The notes: generated from the sequence alone by a model not told the origin. Shown: positions 18,085 to 29,956, counted from the stretch's first letter. The stretch is DNA of 64,000 nucleotides from Altererythrobacter rubellus (GCF_030284385.1 NZ_CP127221.1:992001-1056000); one strand, 5' to 3'. Translations and numbers: made by a program.

Positions 18085-18741
18085 ATGGCATTCGGGAAAG
18101 TGTTCTTGGCATTGGCTGGAGCTGCAGCCGCGGGGCTCGTCTTTGCGCCCGCCCACGCTCAGGAGGATGATGAGCAGCCAGCGTATCAAGCGCTGGTTGA
18201 AGAGGATCGATTTGAGGTTCGTCAGTATGAGCCCATGCTGGTCGCTGAAGTCACCCATCGCGGCGAACGGGGCAGAGCGCTGAATGCGGGTTTCCGCCGT
18301 CTTGCCGCTTACATATTCGCTCAAGAACGGCCTCGCCGCGACGAGGGCGATGATCAGAGCGAAGCTATCGCCATGACTTCTCCGGTTATCGTCGATCAAA
18401 CCGAAGAGATCGCGATGACATCACCTGTGATGCAGGATCCCGGCCAAGAGGGGGCATGGCGCACGCGGTTCGTGATGCCCCGCAAATACACCTTGGAGAC
18501 ACTGCCAGAAGCGGCAGAGGACATCACGTTGTCCGAAGTTCCTGCGCGCAGGATGGCTGTGGTTCGGTTTGCCGGCGCCTCGAGCAGCCGCAATTTGGAA
18601 CGGGCCGAGGTCATTCTGCGCGAATGGATGAATGAGAAGGATATCGAAGCGATCGGCGCGCCTGAATATGCCTTTTATGACAGCCCGATGGTGCCGCCCC
18701 AATATCGCCGTAACGAGGTGCTGATTCCGGTTGCCGAGTAA
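18085..18741 (+). CDS. Secreted SOUL haem-binding family protein
   Basis: A 218-residue protein with a signal peptide (about 1-25, ending PAHAQ) and a SOUL domain. Diagnostic segments are FEVRQYEPMLVAEVTHRGER near the start, then IAMTSPVIVDQTEEIAMTSP, FVMPRKYTLETLPEAAED and the C-terminal YAFYDSPMVPPQYRRNEV. SOUL/HEBP proteins bind haem or other tetrapyrroles; the bacterial, periplasmic members are uncharacterised. The ATG at 18085 follows AAGGGGAT. The gene has its own upstream region and ends at a terminator shared with the convergent peptidase gene. Confidence 0.88.
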   Translation: MAFGKVFLALAGAAAAGLVFAPAHAQEDDEQPAYQALVEEDRFEVRQYEPMLVAEVTHRGERGRALNAGFRRLAAYIFAQERPRRDEGDDQSEAIAMTSPVIVDQTEEIAMTSPVMQDPGQEGAWRTRFVMPRKYTLETLPEAAEDITLSEVPARRMAVVRFAGASSSRNLERAEVILREWMNEKDIEAIGAPEYAFYDSPMVPPQYRRNEVLIPVAE

Positions 18742-18753
18742 CCCCCAAATGAA

Positions 18754-18779
18754 AAGGGCGACCCGAACAGGCCGCCCTT
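18754..18779. terminator. Bidirectional terminator between SOUL gene and prolyl oligopeptidase gene
   Basis: Arms AAGGGCG (18754-18760) and CGCCCTT (18773-18779) flank a 12-nt loop, followed on the plus strand by TGCATTTTTT. It lies 12 bp after the SOUL stop and 19 bp beyond the stop of the convergent peptidase gene. Confidence 0.75.
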
Positions 18780-18798
18780 ATGCATTTTTTTCAGTAAC

Positions 18799-20964
18799 TT
18801 ACTCGCCGTCACCACTGTCCATCAGCTGTTGCATGAGATAGACATATTGCAGCGCCTGTAGCTTCGCGCGTTGTTCATTATCGACGCCGCCCGAGTGCCC
18901 GCCAGTCATGTCTTCGAAGTAGAAGTAAGGCTGGCCCAATTCCTTCAGCTTGGCTGCACCCTTGCGCGCGTGCGCAGGATGGGTGCGGTCATCTGCCGTC
19001 GATGCCCATAGGAACGGAGTGGGGTAGTCCACGCCTTCGACGATCTTCTGATAGGGAGAGTACCCCTCGATCCATGCGCGTTGCTCTGGAATGCGTGGAT
19101 CGCCATATTCGCCGATCCACGAGGCGCCGCGCCCGATCAGGTGATAGCGCAGCATATCGAACAATGGGATCTGCACGATTGCGCCGCCGAACAGGTCAGG
19201 GCGCTGTGTGAAGGCGGTTCCGACCAGCAATCCGCCTTGGCTGCCACCCTGAATGCCGAGGTGCTGAGGCGAGGTGAAGCCCTTGTCGACCAGATCCTGA
19301 CCGACAGCGATAAAGTCATCCCAGGTGCGTTGCTTGTTCTCGCGGATCGCGGTCTGGTGCCAGCCGGGGCCGAATTCACCGCCCCCGCGCAGGTTTGCCA
19401 GCACATAGGCCCCGCCATTTTCAAGCCACAGCTTGCCTGTCGTGCCAAGGTAGCCGGGCAGGCGCGGAACCTGGAAGCCTCCATAACCGGTCATCAGCGT
19501 TGCTGTGGTGCCGTTCATCTCCATACCTTCTGGCTTGACGATGAAATAAGAAATCTTGGTCCCGTCAGCGCTCGTGGCCTCGTGCTGCTCGACTTCCATA
19601 CCCGCCTTGTCAAATCGGCTGGGTGACTGCTTGAGCGCCAGTGGAGTGCCGCCGTCCGAATAATACAGCGTGGTAGGATTGAGGAAATCCGTAACCGTGA
19701 ACATGATCTGGTCGGTTTCAGAAGACGATGCCGCAATGCCTACGGTTGCATTGTCTGGCAGATCAACCTGCTTGCTGACCCACGCGCCATCTTCGAAATC
19801 GAATTGGACGACCTTGCCAACGACATTGTCGAGCATGCCCACGAATAGCGAATTGCCCGTGATAGCGCCGCCGCGTTTCGTCTGGCGTTCAGCGGGAGCC
19901 CATACCAGCGTTTTCTTCGCGCCGTTTGGATCGGCTTTCCATTCTTCCAGATCGACCGCGATCAAGCTGTCCGCCGGGAAGGTTTGGCCATCAACCTCCC
20001 AATCGACATCGGTCGAATAGAGAATGTGGCCGTCCACAATGCCGTAGGGCGATGTTTTGAGTGGAATATCAAGGCGTAGCCACTCGCCATCTTTCTCGAC
20101 GTAGTATTCGACCTCATGGAAGCTGACTGATCTATACGCGATCCGGGCATGCACCGTCGCGTCATTGTCGCGAAGCAGATAGGCGCCCGAAGATACATCG
20201 GTCTTCTCTCCGCGGAAGATTTCCGGCGCATCCTCAATTGATGCGCCACGTGTCCAGATGCGGGTTGTGTAGGGATATTCGCTCTCGGTCTGCAGTTCTT
20301 CGCTGAAGTTGCGTGAAACGAGCATGGTGTCTTCATCGACCCATTGGATGCCGCCCTGGCTCTTTTGATCCAGCACAAATCCATCTTCGACAAACTCCTT
20401 CGACGAGGTGTCAAATTCGCGCAGTATAGTCGCGTCTTCGCCACCATCCGAAAGTGCAATCATGCATCTGTTGAGTGCCGGGGGCAGGCAGGATGAGCCT
20501 TTGTAGACCCATTCCATGCCTTCAGCCGTTGCGAGGGCATCAACGTCAAGGATGATCTCCCATTCGGGATCATCGGTTTGATAGCTTTCCAGAGTTGTCC
20601 GGCGAAGTAGACCCTTCGGGTTTTCCTTGTCCTGCCAGAAATTGTACAGGCCATCCGGGCGGAAGGAGACGAAAGGAATGCGGTCCTCGCTATCGAGGAT
20701 TTCCAAAGCATCGTTCTTAAGCTGTTCGAAGCGCGGATCGGCTTCCATATGCGCCAAGGTGCGTTCGTTCTCTGCCCGTACCCAGGCAAGCGCCTCTTCG
20801 CTGCGGGCTTCTTCCAGCCAGATATAGGGATCCTGTTCAGGGCCAGGCACACCGTCTTCGGCGGCTTCAGCCTCATGCTCGTGGTGGCCGTGGCCATCTG
20901 CAAATGCCGGGGATGTGGTCATGGCAAGTGCACCTGCCAGGGCAATTGTCGAAACAATTTTCAA
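18799..20964 (-). CDS. Secreted prolyl oligopeptidase family serine peptidase (S9A)
   Basis: A 721-residue exported peptidase. The signal peptide ends SPAFA and is followed by a His/Glu-rich linker (GHGHHEHEAEAAED), possibly metal-binding. A beta-propeller N-terminal domain (about 40-400) and an alpha/beta-hydrolase domain follow, with nucleophile GGSQGGLLVG, acid in STADDRTHPAHARK and catalytic His in TGGHSGGVDNEQR. This triad order is that of prolyl oligopeptidases. The start is TTG at 20964 with AAAGGAGAGG upstream; no ATG is suitably placed. Probable role: cleavage of proline-containing peptides in the periplasm or outside. It is transcribed alone between two terminators. Confidence 0.93.
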   Translation of the reverse strand: MKIVSTIALAGALAMTTSPAFADGHGHHEHEAEAAEDGVPGPEQDPYIWLEEARSEEALAWVRAENERTLAHMEADPRFEQLKNDALEILDSEDRIPFVSFRPDGLYNFWQDKENPKGLLRRTTLESYQTDDPEWEIILDVDALATAEGMEWVYKGSSCLPPALNRCMIALSDGGEDATILREFDTSSKEFVEDGFVLDQKSQGGIQWVDEDTMLVSRNFSEELQTESEYPYTTRIWTRGASIEDAPEIFRGEKTDVSSGAYLLRDNDATVHARIAYRSVSFHEVEYYVEKDGEWLRLDIPLKTSPYGIVDGHILYSTDVDWEVDGQTFPADSLIAVDLEEWKADPNGAKKTLVWAPAERQTKRGGAITGNSLFVGMLDNVVGKVVQFDFEDGAWVSKQVDLPDNATVGIAASSSETDQIMFTVTDFLNPTTLYYSDGGTPLALKQSPSRFDKAGMEVEQHEATSADGTKISYFIVKPEGMEMNGTTATLMTGYGGFQVPRLPGYLGTTGKLWLENGGAYVLANLRGGGEFGPGWHQTAIRENKQRTWDDFIAVGQDLVDKGFTSPQHLGIQGGSQGGLLVGTAFTQRPDLFGGAIVQIPLFDMLRYHLIGRGASWIGEYGDPRIPEQRAWIEGYSPYQKIVEGVDYPTPFLWASTADDRTHPAHARKGAAKLKELGQPYFYFEDMTGGHSGGVDNEQRAKLQALQYVYLMQQLMDSGDGE

Positions 20965-21042
20965 ATATCCTCTCCTTTGGGGGAATTCCGTCGATAGTTA
21001 TGTGGCGGTTGCAACGTCGAATGTGAAGGAGATTCCAACGAA

Positions 21043-21068
21043 AAAGGGCGACCAAATGGCCGCCCTTT
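21043..21068 (-). terminator. Terminator of the atp operon
   Basis: Arms AAAGGGCG (21043-21050) and CGCCCTTT (21061-21068) make an 8-bp perfect stem with partial pairing inside. The minus-strand reading runs into TTTTTCG, 26 bp after atpC. Confidence 0.8.
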
Positions 21069-21093
21069 CCAATTTCATCTGTGTCGAGGAGGG

Positions 21094-21351
21094 TTACTCT
21101 TCGATCTTTTCTGCCAAGACTGTCAGCCCGTTTTCGCCCACTTCGGCGAAACCGCCGCGCACTTCGATCAACTCAGGTTCTACGCCTTCCTTGGCGTAAA
21201 CCTGAACCGCACCGTCGCGGATGGTCGACATGAAAGGCGCATGGCCTTCCAGTACACCGAATTCACCTTCGGTGCCGGGGACGACGACCATATGGACGTC
21301 TTCCGAGCGGACCAGCTTGGCCGGAGTAACGAGTTCAAAGTGCAGTGCCAT
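21094..21351 (-). CDS. atpC: F1F0 ATP synthase epsilon subunit, short form
   Basis: The rotor subunit that docks gamma onto the c-ring. Only 85 residues are encoded, beginning [20 protein letters not shown] and containing [20 protein letters not shown]. This is the N-terminal beta-sandwich alone; the C-terminal helical hairpin found in the ~135-residue E. coli-type subunit is absent. The stop is followed directly by the operon terminator, so the gene is not truncated by a detectable frameshift. Similar short epsilons are known from Chlorobium. Loss of the hairpin removes epsilon-type inhibition of ATP hydrolysis; in alphaproteobacteria the zeta protein can take that role. Confidence 0.93.
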   Translation of the reverse strand: MALHFELVTPAKLVRSEDVHMVVVPGTEGEFGVLEGHAPFMSTIRDGAVQVYAKEGVEPELIEVRGGFAEVGENGLTVLAEKIEE

Positions 21352-21371
21352 TGTCTTTTCCTTGGCCCGGC

Positions 21372-22832
<1,461 letters not shown>

Positions 22833-22856
22833 CTATGTCCTGCCTTGGTCAAATAC

Positions 22857-23210
22857 TTACGCGCCGGTGGCGCAAACTGTTTCAGTGTCGGTCAACACCC
22901 ACTCGCCATCGCCTGCGGTTAAGGTTGCCTTATTGCGGAGGTATTCGTCTTCACCCAAACCGTACTCGCAAATCACGTCGTCACTGCCCATGCCTGCACG
23001 ACGGCAGGCAGCGGTGTTAACCGGCTTTGCGCTCGGGCATGACGCCGCGAAAACGGTTGAGAAAATTTCCTGATTTGGAGCTGGAAGTGCGGGTTCAACC
23101 GGCGCTTCGACAACTGCTTCTGCGGCTTCTGCTTCTGGCGCAGGTGCGGGTTCTTCACCGCAAGCCGCGAGAGCGAACACGGAGAGAAGCGGGAGGATGA
23201 TCTTCTTCAC
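22857..23210 (-). CDS. Small Cys-rich lipoprotein encoded inside the atp operon
   Basis: A 117-residue protein with a lipoprotein signal peptide and lipobox LAAC (C17), then a Pro/Glu/Ala-rich linker (about 18-46), then a compact domain. The domain has four cysteines (C58, C69, C81, C113) that could form two disulfides in the periplasm. I do not recognise the domain. The gene is on the same strand, 15 bp after atpG and 27 bp before atpD, so it must be co-transcribed with the F1 genes. A membrane-tethered periplasmic protein has no place in F1, which is cytoplasmic. Function unknown; it is either a passenger or a factor whose dose follows ATP synthase. Confidence 0.82.
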   Translation of the reverse strand: MKKIILPLLSVFALAACGEEPAPAPEAEAAEAVVEAPVEPALPAPNQEIFSTVFAASCPSAKPVNTAACRRAGMGSDDVICEYGLGEDEYLRNKATLTAGDGEWVLTDTETVCATGA

Positions 23211-23225
23211 TGTTTCGTCCTATTG

Positions 23226-24095
23226 TTAAAGCGCTTCCGCGCCAGCGATAATTTCGATCAGTTCAGTGGTAATCGCGGCCTGACGGCTGCGGTTGTACTG
23301 AATGGTCAGCTTGTTGATGAGGTCGCCTGCGTTACGCGTGGCGTTGTCCATAGCAGTCATCGAAGCGCCTTGCTCGGATGCTTCACGTTCCAGCAGTGCG
23401 CCGAAGATTTGCGTCTTCACGTATCGTGGCAGCAATTCCTCGAGGATTTCCTCTTCGCCTGGCTCATATTCAACAACTGCATCGCCGCCGCTTGCTTCCT
23501 CTGGAGAAGGAACCGGGATCAATTGTGCTGTCGTCGGAGTCTGAACCAGCGCAGACTGGAAGGTAGGGGCGACAAGATGGGCAACATCGAACGCGCCATC
23601 TTCGAACATCGCGATGAGTTCGTCTGCGACCGCGTCTGCTTCTTCGAATCCTGGCGTCTTCACGTTCGAGGTGTCGAAATGCTTCGCGATCTTGTTCGCA
23701 TAATCACGCTTGATCGGTGCGCGGCCTTTCTTGCCAACAAGATAGAACTGAACGTCCTTGCCTTCAGCAATCAGCTTCTTCGCCTGAAGCTTGGCTTCCT
23801 TGACGATGTTCGAGTTCAATCCGCCGCACAGGCCCTTGTCCGTGTTGACCACGACCAGCAGGTGTTTCTGGTTCGAACCAGTGCCAGCCAGCAGTTTCGG
23901 CGCGCTATCGCCGCTAACCTTGGTCGCGAGCGATGCCATCACCGCCGCCAGACGCTCTGCGTATGGGCGTGCAGCTTCGGCAGCTGACTGCGCACGGCGC
24001 AATTTCGCCGCTGCGACCATCTGTTTGGCCTTGGTGATCTTCTGAGTCGATTTTACCGACCCGATCCGATCCTTGAGTTCTTTAAGCGAGGCCAT
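23226..24095 (-). CDS. atpG: F1F0 ATP synthase gamma subunit
   Basis: The central stalk subunit, 289 residues. It starts [20 protein letters not shown], then [16 protein letters not shown], has [16 protein letters not shown], and ends with [20 protein letters not shown] then [19 protein letters not shown]. These are the paired terminal coiled-coil helices. Length is standard. It is 29 bp downstream of atpA and followed after 15 bp by the lipoprotein gene rather than by atpD. Confidence 0.97.
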   Translation of the reverse strand: MASLKELKDRIGSVKSTQKITKAKQMVAAAKLRRAQSAAEAARPYAERLAAVMASLATKVSGDSAPKLLAGTGSNQKHLLVVVNTDKGLCGGLNSNIVKEAKLQAKKLIAEGKDVQFYLVGKKGRAPIKRDYANKIAKHFDTSNVKTPGFEEADAVADELIAMFEDGAFDVAHLVAPTFQSALVQTPTTAQLIPVPSPEEASGGDAVVEYEPGEEEILEELLPRYVKTQIFGALLEREASEQGASMTAMDNATRNAGDLINKLTIQYNRSRQAAITTELIEIIAGAEAL

Positions 24096-24124
24096 GGTGG
24101 CTCCCTAGTCAGTCTCTCTCAGGC

Positions 24125-25666
<1,542 letters not shown>

Positions 25667-26221
25667 TTAGGCCTTCATTGCCTGCGCTAGGGAATTCAAA
25701 CGGGTACGAATCGAGCCATCAATGCGCTGCGATCCAATGGTGACGACGAGTCCGCCCAGAAGATCCGGATCGACACGCGGGTTGATTTTGACTGTGCGAC
25801 CCTGGCGGGCCGTCAACTTGTCGTTCAGAGCTGAGAGCTGCCCATCTGTCAGAGCATGCGCAGTGGTGACTTCTGCAGTCACTTCCCCGCGCTGAGCCGC
25901 TGCAATCATCTGGAAAGCGCGGATCATGTTGCCCAGCGCCGACAGCCGGCGATTGCTAGCCAGAACACCAAGAAAATTCTTTGTCAGTCCGCTCACGCCA
26001 AGGTGATCGGCAACCGCTGCAATCGCGCTGCCTTGCGCGGCGCGGCTCAATTCAGGGTTGGTTGTGACTGCCTGAAGGTCGCTCGATTCGGAAAGCGCAG
26101 CAGACAGTTTTTCAAGGTCCGTCTCAACGGCCGTGACTGTCCCGCTTTCAGAAGCGAGGTCGAACAATGCTGAGGCGTAACGCCCTGCAAGGCTAGCCTG
26201 AATACCGGCGGAAATATCCAC
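25667..26221 (-). CDS. atpH: F1F0 ATP synthase delta subunit (OSCP)
   Basis: The peripheral stalk connector, 184 residues. The N-terminal six-helix domain begins [18 protein letters not shown], and the C-terminal portion ends [20 protein letters not shown] then [16 protein letters not shown]. The start is GTG at 26221, preceded by GAGGA at suitable spacing; a longer open frame upstream has no coding character. It is the first gene of atpHAG-lipoprotein-DC. The F0 genes (atpIBEF) are not here, as is normal in alphaproteobacteria. Confidence 0.95.
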   Translation of the reverse strand: MDISAGIQASLAGRYASALFDLASESGTVTAVETDLEKLSAALSESSDLQAVTTNPELSRAAQGSAIAAVADHLGVSGLTKNFLGVLASNRRLSALGNMIRAFQMIAAAQRGEVTAEVTTAHALTDGQLSALNDKLTARQGRTVKINPRVDPDLLGGLVVTIGSQRIDGSIRTRLNSLAQAMKA

Positions 26222-26319
26222 GCGCTGAAGGTCCTCGATTGGATCTGCGAAAATAACGATGCAACGCTTAAACCGTTCCGGATGCGTTGGAGCACCCCGG
26301 CAAAGCTGGCGCGCGCCTA

Positions 26320-26340
26320 GCATCGCATATGCTGCGATGC
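26320..26340. promoter_or_regulatory. Inverted repeat between atpH and the dioxygenase gene
   Basis: A perfect 8-5-8 inverted repeat, GCATCGCA-tatgc-TGCGATGC, lies about 100 bp upstream of both divergent genes. No T-run follows on either side, so it is more like an operator than a terminator. Confidence 0.4.
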
Positions 26341-26427
26341 AACCCGATTGAGCGGGAATCTATGGACTCATTTGGCGTAACGCTGCAGAAGCCGGTGAAA
26401 CAGCGGAATTCGCAGGGGAGAGAGACG

Positions 26428-27255
26428 ATGAAACTGACGCCGATGGCGCCCAAATGTGGGGTCGAGATTTCAGGTGTTACGCTGGCGACATGCAGCGATT
26501 CTGAAATGGATGAGATCAAGCAGGTCATCTATGAGCATGGCGTGGCGGTGTTTCGCGATCAGGAGTTCTCACCCGAAGATCACATTCGCTTTGGCAAGCG
26601 TTGGGGCGGGATCGATGTGAACAATTATTTTCCGCTGCAGGAAGAGTATAACGAGATCGCTATCGTCAAGAAGGAAGCCGACGAGCAGACCAATATTGGC
26701 GGCGCCTGGCATACCGATCATTCCTATGACCAGATCCCGGCGATGGGTTCCGTATTGGTGGCGCGCGAGCTGCCTCCTCAGGGCGGGGACACGCTGTGGG
26801 CGCACATGGGCGCGGCCTATGATGCTCTGCCCGACGATATCAAAGAGGAGATTGACGGGTTGGAAGCGTTCCATACCGCTGATCATGTATATAAGGCCGA
26901 CGGCATCTATGCGCAGACCGACATGGGCAAAAATTTGCGCGGGCAGGATCTGAAGACCGGCGCAGTGCATCCGGTGGTGATCCGCCATCCGCATACCGGC
27001 CGCAAAATGCTTTATGTCAACGGCGGTTTCACGATCAACTTTGTCGGTCAGTCCCGAGAAGAGAGTCTGCCGCTGCTGCAAAAGCTGCTCGATGCAGCGC
27101 TAACTGACGACAATCAGTGTCGCCTGCAATGGAAGCCCGGCACGATTGCGATCTGGGACAACCGCACCACGTGGCACAATGCGATGAATGACTATCAGGG
27201 CCACCGCCGCGAGATGCACCGCATCACGCTAAGCGGGGAAGCGCTGGCAGCTTAA
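26428..27255 (+). CDS. TauD/TfdA-family Fe(II)/2-oxoglutarate dioxygenase
   Basis: A 275-residue protein. The iron facial triad is visible as HTDH (H95, D97) and a distal His at about 250 in TTWHNAMNDY. The 2-oxoglutarate-binding Arg lies in the following HRREMHRITL segment. Further TauD-family features are GVEISGVTL near the N-terminus, HGVAVFRDQEFSPEDHIRFG and PGTIAIWDNR. The start at 26428 follows AGGGGAGAG. Family members hydroxylate taurine, alkylsulfates, 2,4-D or other acids; the substrate here is not determined and there is no adjacent sulfonate transporter. Divergent from the atp operon and convergent with the protease gene (4 bp between stops). Confidence 0.88.
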   Translation: MKLTPMAPKCGVEISGVTLATCSDSEMDEIKQVIYEHGVAVFRDQEFSPEDHIRFGKRWGGIDVNNYFPLQEEYNEIAIVKKEADEQTNIGGAWHTDHSYDQIPAMGSVLVARELPPQGGDTLWAHMGAAYDALPDDIKEEIDGLEAFHTADHVYKADGIYAQTDMGKNLRGQDLKTGAVHPVVIRHPHTGRKMLYVNGGFTINFVGQSREESLPLLQKLLDAALTDDNQCRLQWKPGTIAIWDNRTTWHNAMNDYQGHRREMHRITLSGEALAA

Positions 27256-27259
27256 GCAG

Positions 27260-28846
27260 TCATTCCTCGCTGGCCGCCAGGTCGCTACCACCCGCTGTAG
27301 CACGCGGCTCGCAGGAATATACCAACCGCTCGTTCGGGCGTGCAGGAAGCAACGAGATCACGCTTTGCTGTCGCTCACCAAGGCTCTTCGCCGCCTCGCT
27401 GACGCTGCAACTGGGCGCTTCATAGTTGGCGCGTATGTCGCGCACTTGTGCCATATCATTCCGGCCCAGAAGATAGCGCTCGCTGAGGAAGGTGCGTGTT
27501 GCCGGATCGTAGCGATTGACCGAGACGACTTCCTCATCGTCCGGAACAAGCACGCGGGTCCATTCGCCCGAGTTGAGCCCATATTGCGTGCGTGTGTTGA
27601 CGCAGCCATCCGCAGCCCAGTCAAACTCGACATCATCTGTACGCGCGCCGGTAACACGGCTGCGTTCGGGCACCAGAGTGCAGATCATCGTGCCTTCGCT
27701 TGCATTTGAGGCGATGGGCGGCGCTTCGCCATTCTCGCCCTTGTTGAGTGCGGCCTCGACGCGGCGGTCAATCTCGTCAATGCCTGGCCGGCTGATCCAC
27801 AGGATCAATGCGCCAATGAAAGCCACGCCTGCGATACCGGCTGCAATCATAAAGCGCCGTTCAGCGCCTTCCTTTCCGCGCGCATTGGCCGCGACATAGC
27901 CCGCGCCAATTGCGATCATCAACAGGATCAGCGCAGCAGCCATCGCATTCTCGCGCTCGCTTTGCACAGACAGCTGAGCTTCCAGTTGGGCGCGGTCGCG
28001 GCGTTCGCGCAGTTCGGCTTTGCGCGCTTCGATCCGTTCGCGGGCTTCCTCGCGTTGCTGCTCGATCCGCGTGCGCTCCGACGCTTCAATCTCGTCGATG
28101 CTGCGGCAAGGCAATGCATTGACGCTCGGTTCGACGTCGTTCTCGCGCAGGAAAGGCAGCAGTTCGCGGATCGATACAGCGAAGTAGAACTCGGCATCCG
28201 ACCCATCCGAATCCGCGCCAAAGCTGTTAACGCCTAACACCCGGCCGCAACTGTCGAGCAGCGGCCCGCCCGAGTTGCCGCGCGCGATCGGCGCGGTGTG
28301 CAGTATCGTGTCAAATTGGCGGCTGGGCCGCGCGCCAGACAGGAAGCCGCGGCTTTTCACCGGCGGTTGCGCAAGGAAAATGTCACTAATCTCCAGTCCC
28401 TGGGCACGATCGACATTCATCGGATAACCAACGGCTGAAACTTCACCCATGTCGCCGACAAGACTGCCGGAGATGGTAAGCGGCGGCAGGCGCATGGCAT
28501 TGTCGATAATCTCGATCAGTGCCAGATCGTTGCGCGGGCTGACGGATATGGCGCGGGCATAGGCTGCGTCGTCACCCTCGGATGGGACTACGCCAATTCG
28601 CAATGTGTCATCCTGCAATACTTCGCGAATGACATGCGCATTGGTGACGATCCGCGTCGGGGAGACCGCAAAGCCAGAGCCATGGCTGACCGGATAGACT
28701 TCGCGTCCGTCGCTGCCGACGATGACCACGCGCACCACACCGCGTGCGGCGGCGTCAATATCTGCACCATCGGCCAGCGCGATATGTGGCGTGAGCAGCG
28801 CAATCAAAGCGGCAAAGAGAGTGATTATCCGACCCATAGACGCCAT
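27260..28846 (-). CDS. Membrane-bound trypsin-like serine protease with coiled coil and C-terminal domain
   Basis: A 528-residue multidomain protein. It has a signal peptide (about 1-26, ending IALADG) and a trypsin-like domain (about 30-240) with the full triad: H71 in VTNAHV, D107 in SPRNDLALI and S192 in ARGNSGGPLL. A charged Arg/Glu helix follows (about 252-300, coiled coil), then two hydrophobic segments (about 301-320 and 332-351), then a C-terminal domain of about 170 residues with several cysteines that I do not recognise. There is no PDZ domain, so this is not DegP-like. The ATG at 28846 is chosen with the signal peptide in mind; ATG at 28837 is an alternative. It is divergent from ada. 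Confidence 0.85.
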   Translation of the reverse strand: MASMGRIITLFAALIALLTPHIALADGADIDAAARGVVRVVIVGSDGREVYPVSHGSGFAVSPTRIVTNAHVIREVLQDDTLRIGVVPSEGDDAAYARAISVSPRNDLALIEIIDNAMRLPPLTISGSLVGDMGEVSAVGYPMNVDRAQGLEISDIFLAQPPVKSRGFLSGARPSRQFDTILHTAPIARGNSGGPLLDSCGRVLGVNSFGADSDGSDAEFYFAVSIRELLPFLRENDVEPSVNALPCRSIDEIEASERTRIEQQREEARERIEARKAELRERRDRAQLEAQLSVQSERENAMAAALILLMIAIGAGYVAANARGKEGAERRFMIAAGIAGVAFIGALILWISRPGIDEIDRRVEAALNKGENGEAPPIASNASEGTMICTLVPERSRVTGARTDDVEFDWAADGCVNTRTQYGLNSGEWTRVLVPDDEEVVSVNRYDPATRTFLSERYLLGRNDMAQVRDIRANYEAPSCSVSEAAKSLGERQQSVISLLPARPNERLVYSCEPRATAGGSDLAASEE

Positions 28847-28918
28847 ATTTGACGCGGGCGGGCTTTGATCGCAAGCTTCGGGATGCAGTGAATGGCGCAT
28901 TACCCTATTAATCTGAAC

Positions 28919-29956
28919 ATGACCGATGAATTGATCCCTAACGAAACCGCATGGTCCGCTGTTATGCGGCGGGACCGCGCATTTGATGGCCGCTTTGTAA
29001 CCGGCGTGCTGACCACCGGCATCTATTGCCGGCCCAGCTGCGCTGTGCGGCATCCGGACCGCAAGAACGTGCGCTTTTATGCCACTGGTGAAGAAGCACG
29101 GGCGGCGGGGCTTCGCGCTTGCAAGCGATGCCTGCCTGACGATGTCGGCCGCGATGAAGCAGCGGTGCTGGCCGCGATTGAAGAGATCAAAGCGTCGGAG
29201 GGCGCGCCGACGCTGGACGAGCTTGCGACCATCACCGGCTATTCGCCCACACATTTCCAACGGGTGTTCAAGCGGGCGACCGGACTGTCGCCGGCAGCCT
29301 ATGCAAGGGCATTGCGCGAAGAACGAGCCAAGGATGCCTTGATCGGCGCAAACCGGGTCAGCGATGCGATTTACGATGCCGGATACGAAGCGCCGAGCCG
29401 ATTTTATGAAGGAGTGGAAGGCAAGATGGGCATGACCGCCAGCGACTGGAAAAACGGCGGTGCGGGCCGTGTGATCCATTGGACAGTGGTCACAACGTCG
29501 ATTGCGCCCATGCTTGTCGCTGCAACCGACAAGGGTGTGTGCTGTCTCAGCTTCAACAAAGGTGAAGAGGAGTTGCGCGCCCGCTTCCCAAACGCGGAAC
29601 TGATCGGCGGTGGTGATGCATTTCGCGAACTTTTTGAGCAGGTTATCGCTGCCGTAGAAGACCCTACGCTCGACAATTCGCACATCCCCCTGGATGTGAA
29701 GGGCACCGCGTTCCAGCAGCGCTGCTGGCAGGCTTTGCGGCAGATCCCGGCTGGTGAAACGCGCAGTTATGGCGATCAAGCGGCGATGCTGGGCAATCCC
29801 AAGGCGAGCCGTGCCGTCGGTAGCGCGAATGGCGCAAACAACATTGCGGTGCTGATCCCTTGCCACCGCGTTGTGCCGGCGAGCGGAGGCGTGGGCGGCT
29901 ATGCCTATGGACCCGAGATCAAGGCCGAACTTCTGAAGCGCGAGCGCAATGATTGA
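28919..29956 (+). CDS. ada: Ada: alkylated-DNA repair methyltransferase and transcriptional activator
   Basis: A 345-residue protein with all Ada modules. The N-terminal zinc domain has C37, C41, C68 and C71 (GIYCRPSCAVRHP and ACKRCLPDD) and accepts phosphotriester methyl groups. An AraC-type helix-turn-helix (about 85-185) contains YSPTHFQRVFKRATGLSP, and the C-terminal O6-methylguanine methyltransferase has the active-site IPCHRVV (C315). Methylated Ada would activate its own gene and other repair genes. The ATG at 28919 gives the usual spacing of the zinc cysteines from the N-terminus; ATG at 28892 is an alternative. Divergent from the protease gene. Confidence 0.95.
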   Translation: MTDELIPNETAWSAVMRRDRAFDGRFVTGVLTTGIYCRPSCAVRHPDRKNVRFYATGEEARAAGLRACKRCLPDDVGRDEAAVLAAIEEIKASEGAPTLDELATITGYSPTHFQRVFKRATGLSPAAYARALREERAKDALIGANRVSDAIYDAGYEAPSRFYEGVEGKMGMTASDWKNGGAGRVIHWTVVTTSIAPMLVAATDKGVCCLSFNKGEEELRARFPNAELIGGGDAFRELFEQVIAAVEDPTLDNSHIPLDVKGTAFQQRCWQALRQIPAGETRSYGDQAAMLGNPKASRAVGSANGANNIAVLIPCHRVVPASGGVGGYAYGPEIKAELLKRERND

